A stretch of 43,013 nt of DNA from Acidobacteria bacterium 13_2_20CM_2_57_6 (GCA_001917435.1 MNEA01000096.1:1-43013), one strand, 5' to 3'. Counted from the first letter of the stretch, positions 7,388 to 15,383 are shown. The notes: generated by a model from the letters alone, not told the origin. Numbers and translations: made by a program.

Positions 7388-8716
7388 CTATCGACCGTCT
7401 CCTCCGTTTCCATTTGGGCCTATCTGCCCGGTGGAAACAGTGGCAGCTTCGCCCGTGATCAGGCGCGCGCCTCTGCTGAAAGTCAGGTATTCGAATCCCC
7501 ATTGTATGAAAACGATGATGCGACTCTGAAATTCCACGATGTAAATCAAGTGGATGAAGAGCCACATCAGCCATGCCAGCAGCCCGGAAAGGTGCACGCC
7601 GAAAATATTTGCGACGGCGGCCGCGCGCCCGATTACGGCCATCTCGCCCTTATTGAAATAATGAAATGGAGGCGGTTCGCGCTTCCCTTCCAGGTGCGCA
7701 CGGAGAACTCTTGCGGCGTACGCTCCACCCTGCATCGCGACCTGCGCGACGCCGGGTAGCGGCGCTCCTTTTTCGTCGACAGCGTGGGCAAGATCGCCAA
7801 TGATAAAAATATCCGGGAAATTGGGAATGGTCAGGTCGCGATTCACCTTGATTCGGCCGTTGCGATCTGATTCCGACTTGGTGCGCTCGGCAAGCTTCCT
7901 TCCAAAGGGCGTGGCCGTGACGCCGCCAGCCCACAGCACGGTCTTCGCCGCCAGCTTCTCACTCGAATCGCCGTGCTTAAAGGTGACGCCTGCCGCATCG
8001 ATATTCGTCACCATCACGCCTTTGATCACCTCCACCCCGAGGTGCGTAACTAATTTTTCAGCTTTGGCCGACAGATCCTCGGGAAAAGGGCCCAGGACCC
8101 TTGGGGCGCCCTCCATCAAAATGATTCGCGCTTTTTGTGGGTCGATCTTGCGAAAGTCGTGCCGCAACGTCTCGCGAGCGATTTCCGCGAGCGCTCCGGA
8201 GAGCTCAAGCCCAGTCGCGCCGGCTCCAACGATGACGAACGTAAGCCAGTCGCGGGCTTCTTGCGGCGTAGCGGCGCGCTCGGCGCGTTCGAACGCGTAG
8301 AGAATCTTGTGGCGGATGGCGGTGGCTTCCTCGACGGACTTTAGGCTCGGCGCCCACTGCCGCCAGAAATCATTTCCGTAATAAGACGTCTGCGTCCCCG
8401 TGGCCACAATCAGCGAGTCATATTCGAAGGAAGCGCCGTCGCGCAAAATCACGCTTTTTGCTTGCGGATCAACGTCTACGGCCTCACCGAGAAGAACTTG
8501 CGTATTTTTCTGCTTGCTCAAAACGCCGCGCAATGGAGCCGCAATTTCTCCGGGAGAAAGCGAACCAGTCGCCACCTGGTACAGCAACGGCTGAAAAAGA
8601 TGAAAATTCCGGCGGTCAATCAGCGTGACTTCGACGGGCGCGCGCTTCAGCTTTTGCGCCGCTGCCAGTCCCCCAAACCCGCCGCCGAGAATGACGACTC
8701 GATGTTTCTGATCCAT
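7388..8716 (-). CDS. ndh: Type II NADH dehydrogenase (NDH-2)
   Basis: This 442-residue flavoprotein oxidises NADH and reduces quinone without pumping protons. It has two Rossmann motifs, GGGFGG near residues 11-16 for FAD and GAGATGLE near 165-172 for NADH. The family block beginning NFHLFQPLLYQVATG and the FAD-site text FIIGDLAH are present. A C-terminal hydrophobic pair (LLAWLMWLFIHLIYIVEF and FIQWGFEYLTF) should hold it on the membrane. It is on the same strand as the PQQ dehydrogenase and cytochrome genes but upstream of them, with a gap of about 150 bp, so it may be transcribed separately. Together they form a respiratory-dehydrogenase neighbourhood. Confidence 0.94.
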   Translation of the reverse strand: MDQKHRVVILGGGFGGLAAAQKLKRAPVEVTLIDRRNFHLFQPLLYQVATGSLSPGEIAAPLRGVLSKQKNTQVLLGEAVDVDPQAKSVILRDGASFEYDSLIVATGTQTSYYGNDFWRQWAPSLKSVEEATAIRHKILYAFERAERAATPQEARDWLTFVIVGAGATGLELSGALAEIARETLRHDFRKIDPQKARIILMEGAPRVLGPFPEDLSAKAEKLVTHLGVEVIKGVMVTNIDAAGVTFKHGDSSEKLAAKTVLWAGGVTATPFGRKLAERTKSESDRNGRIKVNRDLTIPNFPDIFIIGDLAHAVDEKGAPLPGVAQVAMQGGAYAARVLRAHLEGKREPPPFHYFNKGEMAVIGRAAAVANIFGVHLSGLLAWLMWLFIHLIYIVEFQSRIIVFIQWGFEYLTFSRGARLITGEAATVSTGQIGPNGNGGDGR

Positions 8717-8790
8717 GCGCCCCGTTTCCCCAAACGCAACCTCACCCGCTCCAGTATCATCTCATTTACTGCGCGGTGAAGAAAAACCCA

Positions 8791-9153
8791 ATGTCCTTTC
8801 ATGGTTCAAGCGCCAGATTTCAGCTCCAGAAAAACACCCTGCGTTTTCTTTGCTCGGTGCTGATAAAGAGCGGCACGCGCCTCGAGATTTGCAAGTTGCT
8901 CGATCCCAGTGTTTTTGACGATCCGCTGCAGCGCGTCCTGTTTGAAGAAATCCGCGAGCTGGGAACTATTGATTCCCGCCGCTTGAGGGAGCTTCTGCCC
9001 GCTCGCGTGACCAACCGAGGTTTTCCGGACTTCGACCTCAACGAATTCCTCGCCCCACACGAGGTCAACGAGAAAGAAATCGACCAGCTCTTTGAGAGCG
9101 CACTGCAGCTCCTCGATCTTAGCCATCCGGACGAAGGGCTTTCTGTAGAATAG
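8791..9153 (+). CDS. Small hypothetical protein, possible DnaB-N-like helical domain
   Basis: I prefer the ATG at 8791 (120 residues) over the GTG at 8776. The sequence is predicted to be all-helical and soluble. Its middle part (LCSVLIKSG...LLDPSVFDDPLQRVLFEEIREL) has the spacing of the DnaB N-terminal domain, in which two short helices are followed by a phrase like FYDPxHRxIFExI. No helicase domain follows, so if the match is real it is a stand-alone domain. It may be co-transcribed with the membrane protein that starts 7 bp after it. It is divergent from ndh. The functional assignment is weak; that it is a gene is more likely than not. Confidence 0.6.
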   Translation: MSFHGSSARFQLQKNTLRFLCSVLIKSGTRLEICKLLDPSVFDDPLQRVLFEEIRELGTIDSRRLRELLPARVTNRGFPDFDLNEFLAPHEVNEKEIDQLFESALQLLDLSHPDEGLSVE

Positions 9154-9160
9154 TCTTGCC

Positions 9161-9802
9161 ATGACCACGGCCCGGCGTTCATTGATTCTCATTGAGGCCT
9201 TCGTCTTTTCAGCTTACGTTGGGTGGTTTATCTGGCGGCTTCAGACGTCCATCCGGCCATCCTGGCTGGTCTTTCCCGTCTGGATGCTCGCCAGCTTCCT
9301 GATTCATCGCGACACTCCAAAAACACTTGGCTGGCGCGCGGACAATTTGTGGGTCGCCACCAAGCACTCTTCTCTAGTCTTTCTGCCATGCATAGTCGCG
9401 CTGTGCGCCGTGGGAGTTGCTCTGGGCGCCGCGCATCAGCCTACGCACCATCTCCTAATTCCAAATCGTTTTTTTGGCTACACGGCGTTTTGCCTGCTCC
9501 AGCAAGTGGGCCTGAATTCCTATCTGACAAACCGGCTCTTTGGAGCAATCGACAACACAGCAAGCGTTTCGCTGCTCTCAGGGATAATTTTTGCGGCACT
9601 TCACTGGCCGAATCCCGTGCTGGTTCCGCTCACCTTCGTCGGCGGAGTCGCCATGGCTTGGCTTTTTGCGCGCGAGCGCAACATCATTCCGCTCGCCATC
9701 TGGCAAGGCATTCTGGGAACTCTAGTTTGGTGGGCGTTTCCGGTCGCGTGGCATCATGCCATGCGCGTGGGCCCAGGGTTCTACCACTTTCACCCACGAT
9801 GA
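9161..9802 (+). CDS. CPBP/Abi-family membrane protein lacking catalytic residues (pseudoenzyme)
   Basis: This 213-residue protein has about six hydrophobic segments and aligns by eye to the CPBP (Abi) intramembrane metalloprotease family. In active members the first motif is EExxxR; here the equivalent stretch is QQVGLNSYLTNRL, with both Glu changed to Gln and the Arg changed to Asn. The second motif is kept (FAALHWPN, with His), while in the third (ARERNIIPLAIWQG) the expected His is Gln. It should therefore bind no catalytic metal and act, if at all, as a non-proteolytic membrane protein. It is convergent with amrS, only 14 bp apart. The family call is fairly secure; loss of activity is inference. 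Confidence 0.72.
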   Translation: MTTARRSLILIEAFVFSAYVGWFIWRLQTSIRPSWLVFPVWMLASFLIHRDTPKTLGWRADNLWVATKHSSLVFLPCIVALCAVGVALGAAHQPTHHLLIPNRFFGYTAFCLLQQVGLNSYLTNRLFGAIDNTASVSLLSGIIFAALHWPNPVLVPLTFVGGVAMAWLFARERNIIPLAIWQGILGTLVWWAFPVAWHHAMRVGPGFYHFHPR

Positions 9803-9816
9803 TGGGCGGATAGAGC

Positions 9817-10935
9817 TTACAGATTCAAATGGCCGTAGGCTTTCTCGGTCCATGCCACGCTTTTTGTTGACCAGCGATTCCCTTTCGCTTCATTCGCCCA
9901 AACACCAGGAATCCCGAGCCCGCACTTCGGGCACGCACCATTCTTGACATGATTCTCCAGCACGTCGTGCCAGGAACGGCGGACGAGCAGTTCCCGGCAC
10001 TTCGGGCAATAGGTGTTCGCGCCATCGCTGTAAATATTTCCTTCATAAACGTAGCGCAATCCCACATCGAGCGCGATTTGCCGGGCATGATCCAGCGTCT
10101 TCGCAGGGGTGCACGGCTTGTCCTGTAGCTTGAAGTCCGGATGAAACCCGGTGAAGTGCAGAGGCACGTCCGCTCCAAGATGGGTGAGGATCCATTCGGC
10201 AAGCTTTCGCGTTTCGGCGGGATCGTCGTTCAACGTCGGAATCATCAGGTTGGTGATCTCAAACCAGACCGGCGTCTCCTTCTTCAGCCATGCCAGCGTC
10301 TCCAGCACCGGCTGAAGATGCGTCAGCGTAATTTTCCCGTAGAAATTTTCCGTAAACGCCTTGAGGTCCACATTCGCCGCATCGATGTGGTCGTAGATGT
10401 CATGGAAGGCCTCGTAGCTGATGTAACCGTTAGTAACCATCACTGTTTTCAATCCATAGCCCTTCGCCGCTTTGCAAATATCGATGATGTATTCGCCCCA
10501 GATAGTCGGTTCGTTGTAGGTAAACGCGATGGACTCACACCCATATTTCAATGCCAGCAACGGCACGTCTTCCGGCGGAACGTGCTGCGAACGCACCTGA
10601 TCGGACCGTGATTTGGAAATGTCCCAGTTTTGGCAGAAGAAGCAGCCCATGTTGCAGCCCGCCGTCCCCATGCTGAAAACGCGTGTGCCTGGCAAAAAAT
10701 GATTCAACGGCTTTTTTTCGATGGGATCGACTTGCAAAGCAGCAGGTGCGCCGTAACCGAGGCTATAGAGTTTCCCGTCTTGATTGATGCGGATAAAGCA
10801 GAAGCCCGCCTGGCCTGACCCGATGTGACAATGCCGCGGACAAAGATAGCAGTGCACCTTCCCCGAAGGTTCTAGCTCCCACCAACGGGCCTCGTGCAAC
10901 TGTTCCGTCTTCTGGAGGATCTTCAGCTCTTCCAC
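9817..10935 (-). CDS. amrS: AmmeMemoRadiSam-system radical SAM enzyme AmrS
   Basis: This 372-residue radical S-adenosylmethionine protein carries the cluster motif CxxxCxxC as C94-NMG-C98-FF-C101. It also has N-terminal Cys-rich CYLCPRHC and GQAGFCFIR, and a C-terminal zinc-like set (CPKC...CPKCGLG), all typical of AmrS. In many genomes AmrS is adjacent to or fused with AMMECR1 and Memo-like proteins; neither is in this window. The start is set by an AGGAGG ribosome-binding site four bases before the GTG at 10935; an in-frame TTG further upstream would place the site inside the gene. The exact reaction is not settled for the family. Confidence 0.9.
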   Translation of the reverse strand: MEELKILQKTEQLHEARWWELEPSGKVHCYLCPRHCHIGSGQAGFCFIRINQDGKLYSLGYGAPAALQVDPIEKKPLNHFLPGTRVFSMGTAGCNMGCFFCQNWDISKSRSDQVRSQHVPPEDVPLLALKYGCESIAFTYNEPTIWGEYIIDICKAAKGYGLKTVMVTNGYISYEAFHDIYDHIDAANVDLKAFTENFYGKITLTHLQPVLETLAWLKKETPVWFEITNLMIPTLNDDPAETRKLAEWILTHLGADVPLHFTGFHPDFKLQDKPCTPAKTLDHARQIALDVGLRYVYEGNIYSDGANTYCPKCRELLVRRSWHDVLENHVKNGACPKCGLGIPGVWANEAKGNRWSTKSVAWTEKAYGHLNL

Positions 10936-10939
10936 GGAT

Positions 10940-10948
10940 CCTCCTCCC
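10940..10948 (-). promoter_or_regulatory. Ribosome-binding site deciding the amrS start
   Basis: On the minus strand GGGAGGAGG precedes GTG at 10935 by four bases, a near-perfect anti-Shine-Dalgarno match. It favours the GTG over the in-frame TTG at 10950. Confidence 0.7.
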
Positions 10949-10987
10949 AAACAGCATTATACCTCCGGGCGGACGACTCAGCGCGAG

Positions 10988-11260
10988 TCATTCCGGCTTG
11001 TTGAGGAGGATACTTGACCTTCGGGCGTGGCGCCGCCGCTGGAAGCGATTTCTTTCAGCGGCCCAATCCACGAACCGTTCCATGTGTTCGCGGTACTTCC
11101 AGGCAAGATGAAAGAACTTGCTCGCTGTCAGATTGGCGGCTTCTTTTCCAAGGAACGTCTCAAAGCGCCAGCGGATGTAGGGACTTTCCCAAGGTTTGAA
11201 TCGATAACCCTGCGCCGCATTCCAGTAGTATTGCAATGTCTTGAACATTTCTTGCGCCAT
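10988..11260 (-). CDS. Small basic hypothetical protein
   Basis: The product has 90 residues, rich in aromatic and basic residues (QYYWNAAQGYRFKPWESPYIRW, shown here as adjacent parts QYYWNAAQGY and RFKPWESPYIRW), ending in an Arg-rich tail (RNRFQRRRHARR). No signal peptide or membrane segment is seen. I do not recognise a characterised family, but the composition and the regular W/Y/F spacing look coding, and the gene is in the same direction as amrS about 50 bp upstream of it. The ATG at 11260 lacks a ribosome-binding site; an ATG four codons later is an alternative. Function unknown; the basic tail could bind nucleic acid. Confidence 0.6.
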   Translation of the reverse strand: MAQEMFKTLQYYWNAAQGYRFKPWESPYIRWRFETFLGKEAANLTASKFFHLAWKYREHMERFVDWAAERNRFQRRRHARRSSILLNKPE

Positions 11261-11292
11261 GGGCGAATCGCCCAGCCCTCGTAGTCAAGACT

Positions 11293-11820
11293 CTAGCTCC
11301 CGGCCGCCGGAATGGAAAGATGTTCGTGAACGAGCACCCAGTTCGCTCCGCGCTTCTCCCAAATTCCGGTATACCGGAGTTCCATCTCCGTAGTCTTGCC
11401 ATCCTTCTTCGATTTCTCCATCAAATGCATGGGCACGGTCGTCCACGCGATCGTCCCGCGGCGGCTCACTTTCAAATCCTTGCCCGCCGTCAGTTTGATC
11501 TCCGACGCGCCCTCCAAGAACTCCTTTTGCACGCCCTCGTGGTATTCCTTCCAACTGTGATACGAAAAGGGCGCCACATCATAAAATACAAGTCCATCTT
11601 CCTTGCCGTAGAACTTCGCCGGAGCATCCGCATTTCCCGTACTCCAGGCGGCGCAATAACTGTCGATAAGCTTGCGGAACGTGGCCTCGTCCGTGGCCTT
11701 CTGCTGCGCCCTGGCGCCGACAAAAGTCAGCAGTGCACCGAATATCGCCAGCGCCACATACAGCACCCAGCGCCATCGCTCGGCATGATTGCGGGCAGCT
11801 CTGCCCATCGTAGCGGTCAT
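11293..11820 (-). CDS. Secreted or anchored NTF2/SnoaL-like (DUF4440-type) protein
   Basis: From the ATG at 11820, which has AGGAG eight bases upstream, the product has 175 residues. A hydrophobic segment (WRWVLYVALAIFGALLTFVGA) near the N terminus is a signal peptide or anchor. The rest is a cone-shaped NTF2-like domain: a first helix (FRKLIDSYCAAWSTGNADAP), a loop with FYGKEDGLVFYDVAPF, the GTIAWTTVPMHL strand and the last strand RGANWVLVHEHLS. Such domains bind small ligands or act as ketosteroid-isomerase-like enzymes; no specific activity can be deduced. It is divergent from the LiaI-like gene, across a region with a duplicated TTCGAA palindrome. Confidence 0.78.
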   Translation of the reverse strand: MTATMGRAARNHAERWRWVLYVALAIFGALLTFVGARAQQKATDEATFRKLIDSYCAAWSTGNADAPAKFYGKEDGLVFYDVAPFSYHSWKEYHEGVQKEFLEGASEIKLTAGKDLKVSRRGTIAWTTVPMHLMEKSKKDGKTTEMELRYTGIWEKRGANWVLVHEHLSIPAAGS

Positions 11821-11920
11821 TCCGTATCTCCTGGCAACCCGCGGACAAGAGTTTGCAGGTGGAGGTCCCAAGGCGTGCCGCATACGCTATTGCGAATTTG
11901 CCCATTTTGCAAGCGTTCTT

Positions 11921-11938
11921 ATTCGAACAATTCGAACA
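11921..11938. promoter_or_regulatory. Tandem TTCGAA palindromes, candidate operator
   Basis: The 9-bp unit ATTCGAACA occurs twice head to tail (11921-11929 and 11930-11938). Each copy contains the palindrome TTCGAA. It lies in the gap between the divergent NTF2-like gene (11820) and the LiaI-like gene (12090), so a bound dimeric regulator could affect either. The regulator is not known. Confidence 0.35.
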
Positions 11939-12089
11939 GGCCAAATGCATTGATTCTTGGCCGCTATTGCCCCTCTCCCACCCACCATTCGCCGGTGAAT
12001 CCCGGCGTTTGGCCGAATCTTGGATGCACTCCCCCCGAGGGGTCCCTATTCTTGCGTTGGGGCAAGGAATGGCCCCTCGGGAGGCTAAC

Positions 12090-12458
12090 ATGGTGGCGCG
12101 GCAAGCATCTTCACAGAGCCTGAAATCCATCGCCGGAGCGCTTCTCCTTGCGCTCGGCCTCGTCTTTCTCTTTGCCAATCTGGAGGGGATGGCCGCCTGC
12201 ATCAACAATTTTGCCGGGATTTCAGCGCGCGAAGCTCTGGGAATCGTCCCTGCACTCGGCCTCGCCGGAATGCATGCCGTTCAGGTCTACACTTTCGAGC
12301 ACGACGCGTTTCTGACGGGTCTTCGGCAGAACTTGGTATCATTCTGGCCGCTCATCGTTGTCGCCATCGGAGCAGGATTGCTGAAAAGCGGATTCGCGGG
12401 CCGTCTCGCTAGCCCCCGCGCAAGGGCGCGCTCTTCCGCAACGGAACTGTACTCATGA
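12090..12458 (+). CDS. LiaI-like small membrane protein
   Basis: The ATG at 12090 has GGGAGG six bases upstream, giving 122 residues; the open frame further upstream is not used. There are two hydrophobic segments (about 12-32 and 86-103). The second contains SFWPLIVVAIGAGLL, the pattern (F/W)WPLxxxxxG seen in LiaI/LiaF-type and DUF5668 membrane domains. It is followed after 43 bp by a LiaF-like gene and then a LytS/LytTR two-component pair in the same direction. In Firmicutes LiaI and LiaF respond to cell-wall damage; the same role here is inference. Confidence 0.65.
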   Translation: MVARQASSQSLKSIAGALLLALGLVFLFANLEGMAACINNFAGISAREALGIVPALGLAGMHAVQVYTFEHDAFLTGLRQNLVSFWPLIVVAIGAGLLKSGFAGRLASPRARARSSATELYS

Positions 12459-12490
12459 GGGCAAGAAGATACAGGCGCCACGGGGGATAC

Positions 12491-12502
12491 AGGAGAAGCA
12501 TG
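12491..12502 (+). promoter_or_regulatory. Ribosome-binding site and start region of the LiaF-like gene
   Basis: AGGAGA at 12491-12496 stands five bases before GTG at 12502. An ATG overlapping by one base (12500) is followed directly by TGA, so the GTG must be the start. Confidence 0.65.
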
Positions 12503-13341
12503 TGAGCGACGAGAAAAATTTCGACCCGAAAAAGTTCAAGGATGAACTTCACGACCAGATTCATCGCAGCATTCATGCCCGCTTCCAAGGCGCTGATCAA
12601 ACGCAGAGGTCGCAGCGTCGGCCGCTGGTGGTTGGCATAGATCTTCGCGGTCGTGGACGCGGCGGCATCGTGACGGGCAGCATCTTCGTCTTAATCGGCC
12701 TCGCCTTCCTTCTCGATCACCTGGGAGTCATTTCCATCGGCAGCCTTTGGCGCTTCTGGCCCATGCTCGTGATTTTGGCGGGCGTTTTGAACTTCATGTC
12801 CCAACGCCGCGCCTGGGGAGTTCTCTTGGCGTTTGCGGGCGTCGTTCTGGAACTCAATGAACTAGGCATCACCCACTTTGGCTGGGCCACCTTTTGGCCC
12901 ATGATGCTCATCGCCCTCGGCCTCTTTGTCATGTGGGGCTCATTTCAGTGGGGTTCCAAACCTGCGGTTCCCTCATCCGCAACAGGCGATCCGCGCACTA
13001 CGCTAAACGAGGCCGTCGTCTTCGGCGGTCTGGAGCGCCGCATGACCAGCCAGGATTTTCAAGGTGGCGATATCACCGCCATTTTTGGCGGCATCGAGCT
13101 GGATCTCACCGAGGCCAGCATACAAGGCAGTGAAGCCACTTTGGCCATCACTGCTATCTTCGGCGGAGTGGAAGTTCGCGTTCCCCCCAACTGGCAGGTG
13201 GCCTTTCGCGGCGCGCCCATTTTCGGTGGAATCGAAGATAAGACGCGCACCTCCCGCAGTGGTGATCCCGCGAATTCCAACATCAAAATGCTGGTGATTA
13301 CCGGCGCGGTCATCTTCGGCGGTTTGGAAATCAAGAACTGA
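12502..13341 (+). CDS. LiaF-like membrane protein (DUF5668 plus LiaF C-terminal domain)
   Basis: This 279-residue protein starts with about 50 polar residues, then four hydrophobic segments (about 54-155) with the repeated LWRFWPMLVILAG and ATFWPMMLIALGLF pattern of DUF5668. Residues about 165-275 form a beta-helix-like domain in which FGG recurs every 20-25 residues (VVFGGLERR, AIFGGIELD, AIFGGVEVR, PIFGGIEDK, VIFGGLEIK), the hallmark of the cell-wall-active-antibiotics-response LiaF C-terminal domain. In Bacillus, LiaF restrains the LiaRS system. Here a LytS-type kinase begins 9 bp later, so LiaF probably controls that kinase; this is inference from gene order. Confidence 0.85.
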   Translation: MSDEKNFDPKKFKDELHDQIHRSIHARFQGADQTQRSQRRPLVVGIDLRGRGRGGIVTGSIFVLIGLAFLLDHLGVISIGSLWRFWPMLVILAGVLNFMSQRRAWGVLLAFAGVVLELNELGITHFGWATFWPMMLIALGLFVMWGSFQWGSKPAVPSSATGDPRTTLNEAVVFGGLERRMTSQDFQGGDITAIFGGIELDLTEASIQGSEATLAITAIFGGVEVRVPPNWQVAFRGAPIFGGIEDKTRTSRSGDPANSNIKMLVITGAVIFGGLEIKN

Positions 13342-13350
13342 GCCCTTGCG

Positions 13351-14418
13351 ATGCACCCGCTGCTCACGCGCAACCGCCTGGGACTTTACCTGCTCGCTTG
13401 GGTCCCGCTCGCTGCCACGTCGGCCTACGTCCTCGCGACTCGCGGCGCACTCGGCTGGCTGCAAGCAACTGTTCTCGCTGTGGCCGTCTATTTGTTCTAC
13501 GCTCTTCTCTGTCTCTCGGCATGGTACCCCTGTCGCGCCACTCCCCTGGGCAAAGTCAGTTTCATCCGCCTCCTGCTGACACATTTGATCGCCGCCGTCT
13601 TAATGAGTTTCGTTTGGACTCGGGTTAGCGGAGCTATCTCCTACGCTATTCTCAGCCCCGAACAATTTGCCGCCCTTAGTCGTCAATTCCAGTCCCAGCT
13701 GAACACCGTCTTCACCGTCGGAATCCTTCTCTACCTGCTTTCCGTCGCCTTCCACTACGTGCTGATCGCCATGGAAGAGTCGCGCCACGCGGAAGCCCAG
13801 GCGGTCGAAGCGCGCATCCTTGCCCGCGACGCCGAATTGAAAGCCCTCAAGGCTCAGGTAAATCCGCATTTTCTGTTCAACAGCCTCAACTCCATTAGCG
13901 CGCTCACTAGCGTCGATCCCGCAAAGGCCCGCGAAATGTGCATCCTGCTCGCTGAATTTCTGCGCATGACTCTGGGCCTCGGCGAAAAAAGCACGATTCG
14001 CCTCTCCGAAGAGCTTGCCTTGCTCGAGCGTTTCCTGGCCATTGAAAAGGTACGCTTCGGCTCCCGGTTGCACGTCGAAGAAGCCATTCACGAAGAGTCC
14101 AAAGCCCTGCTGATTCCTCCGCTCTTGCTCCAACCGCTGGTGGAAAACGCCGTAATGCATGGAATCGCGAATCTCCCGGAAGGCGGAACCATCCGCGTGG
14201 CTTGCCAGTCTCAGGATGGGCGGCTTTCCATCACCATCGAGAATACGTTTGATGCCGAGTCCACTTCCGTTCGACGCGGCGGCCTTGGCCTGCTCAATGT
14301 TCGCCGCCGGCTCGAGGGCCGCTATGAGAAACAATCCAGCATGCAAGTGAGCGCGGAGGGCAACTGTTTCCGCGTCCAACTGTCTCTGCCCGCGGAATCA
14401 GGAGCGTCACCAAAATGA
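13351..14418 (+). CDS. LytS/YehU-type sensor histidine kinase
   Basis: This 355-residue kinase has four hydrophobic segments (about 12-30, 38-58, 72-92 and 120-140), a short coiled linker (EAQAVEARILARDAELKALK), then the His_kinase block QVNPHFLFNSLN with the phospho-accepting His at 173. The ATPase domain shows the N-box LVENAVMHG and the G-box GGLGLLNVRRRL. There is no separate extracellular sensor domain, so the signal is probably sensed in the membrane or relayed by the LiaF-like neighbour. The stop overlaps the regulator start by four bases (ATGA), which indicates translational coupling. Confidence 0.92.
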   Translation: MHPLLTRNRLGLYLLAWVPLAATSAYVLATRGALGWLQATVLAVAVYLFYALLCLSAWYPCRATPLGKVSFIRLLLTHLIAAVLMSFVWTRVSGAISYAILSPEQFAALSRQFQSQLNTVFTVGILLYLLSVAFHYVLIAMEESRHAEAQAVEARILARDAELKALKAQVNPHFLFNSLNSISALTSVDPAKAREMCILLAEFLRMTLGLGEKSTIRLSEELALLERFLAIEKVRFGSRLHVEEAIHEESKALLIPPLLLQPLVENAVMHGIANLPEGGTIRVACQSQDGRLSITIENTFDAESTSVRRGGLGLLNVRRRLEGRYEKQSSMQVSAEGNCFRVQLSLPAESGASPK

Positions 14419-15176
14419 GTGCGCCCAGCAAAAAGATTCGCGCACTCATTGTGGACGATGAGGAACTCGCGCGTCACGTTGTTCGCGAATTGCTGCAATC
14501 CCACCCCGAGGTCGAAATTCTTGCGGAGTGCGCCAACGGCTTCGAAGCGGCCAAAGCTTTTGCAGAACATCAGCCCGACCTGATCTTTCTCGACGTGCAA
14601 ATGCCCAAGCTGACCGGATTCGACGTTCTCGAGCTGATCGGCACGGACGTCTCCGTGATTTTTACCACCGCCTACGACCAGTACGCCATGCGCGCGTTCG
14701 AAGTGCACGCGGTTGATTACCTGCTGAAGCCCATCGGACGCGAACGTTTCGAGGCCGCACTGGAAAGAGTGAAAAGCCGCTTGGGCGCGAAAATGACGTC
14801 GCCGCACGAACTCGCTGCCACCGCCCGGCCGCCGCAGCAATTTCTGGAACGCCTTGTGGTGAAGGACGGCACTAAAGTTACGCTGATTCCCGTTAGCAAG
14901 CTCGACTATGCGGAAGCCCAGGACGATTACGTGGCGCTGGCCACTCAAGGCAAGAAGCACCTCAAGCAGCAAACTATCGCCGCACTGGAGACCGGCCTCA
15001 ACCCGGACAGCTTCGTCCGTATCCATCGCTCTTACATTGTGAATCTCGAACGTGTTGTGCGCATCGAGCCGTACGGCAAGGACAGCCGCCTGGCCATTCT
15101 CACCGACGGCACGCGTTTGCCCGTAAGCCGCGCCGGCTATGCCCGCCTCAAAGCCCTCCTCGACGAGCGCAAGTAA
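14415..15176 (+). CDS. LytTR-family response regulator
   Basis: The regulator has 253 residues. The receiver domain (about 8-120) has the acidic pair D14/D15, the phospho-acceptor D60 in LIFLDVQMP, Thr at 84-85 and K105 in YLLKP. The output domain (about 145-250) is LytTR: KLDYAEAQDDYV, FVRIHRSYIVNL and the C-terminal LPVSR segment. LytTR regulators bind pairs of direct repeats upstream of target promoters. It overlaps the kinase gene, so the two form one signalling pair, probably controlling envelope genes including this operon. Confidence 0.94.
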   Translation: MSAPSKKIRALIVDDEELARHVVRELLQSHPEVEILAECANGFEAAKAFAEHQPDLIFLDVQMPKLTGFDVLELIGTDVSVIFTTAYDQYAMRAFEVHAVDYLLKPIGRERFEAALERVKSRLGAKMTSPHELAATARPPQQFLERLVVKDGTKVTLIPVSKLDYAEAQDDYVALATQGKKHLKQQTIAALETGLNPDSFVRIHRSYIVNLERVVRIEPYGKDSRLAILTDGTRLPVSRAGYARLKALLDERK

Positions 15177-15197
15177 ACAGCTATAATTGCTTGCCCG

Positions 15198-15383
15198 ATG
15201 AAAACCGAAGCGCACCAGGTGCTGCAAGCAATGTCGCCCACGCAGAAATTGCGGGCAGCCGAACGGCTGTATTATTCGGCCCGGCAACTAAAGAAGGCTG
15301 CCTTGCGCGCGCAGCACCCGGATTGGACCGACGAAGCCATCCGTCAAGCCGTTCGCAACATTTTCTTGTATGCCCGAGGCTAA
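15198..15383 (+). CDS. Small helical protein, partner of the nucleotidyltransferase
   Basis: This 61-residue protein (MKTEAHQVLQAMSPTQKLRA...ending NIFLYARG) looks helical, with an Arg/Leu pattern (RAAERLYYSARQLKKAALRAQHP, broken here into RAAERLYYSAR and QLKKAALRAQHP) and a WTDEAIRQAVR segment. The type recurs beside nucleotidyltransferase genes in my recollection, which fits an antitoxin or adaptor role. Its last 14 bases overlap the start of the next gene, so the two are translated together. No other function can be stated. Confidence 0.72.
   Translation: MKTEAHQVLQAMSPTQKLRAAERLYYSARQLKKAALRAQHPDWTDEAIRQAVRNIFLYARG

Noticed and set aside
14322..15287. Long minus-strand frame opposite the LytTR regulator
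   Set aside because: The opposite strand has clear receiver and LytTR motifs; this frame has no recognisable domain.
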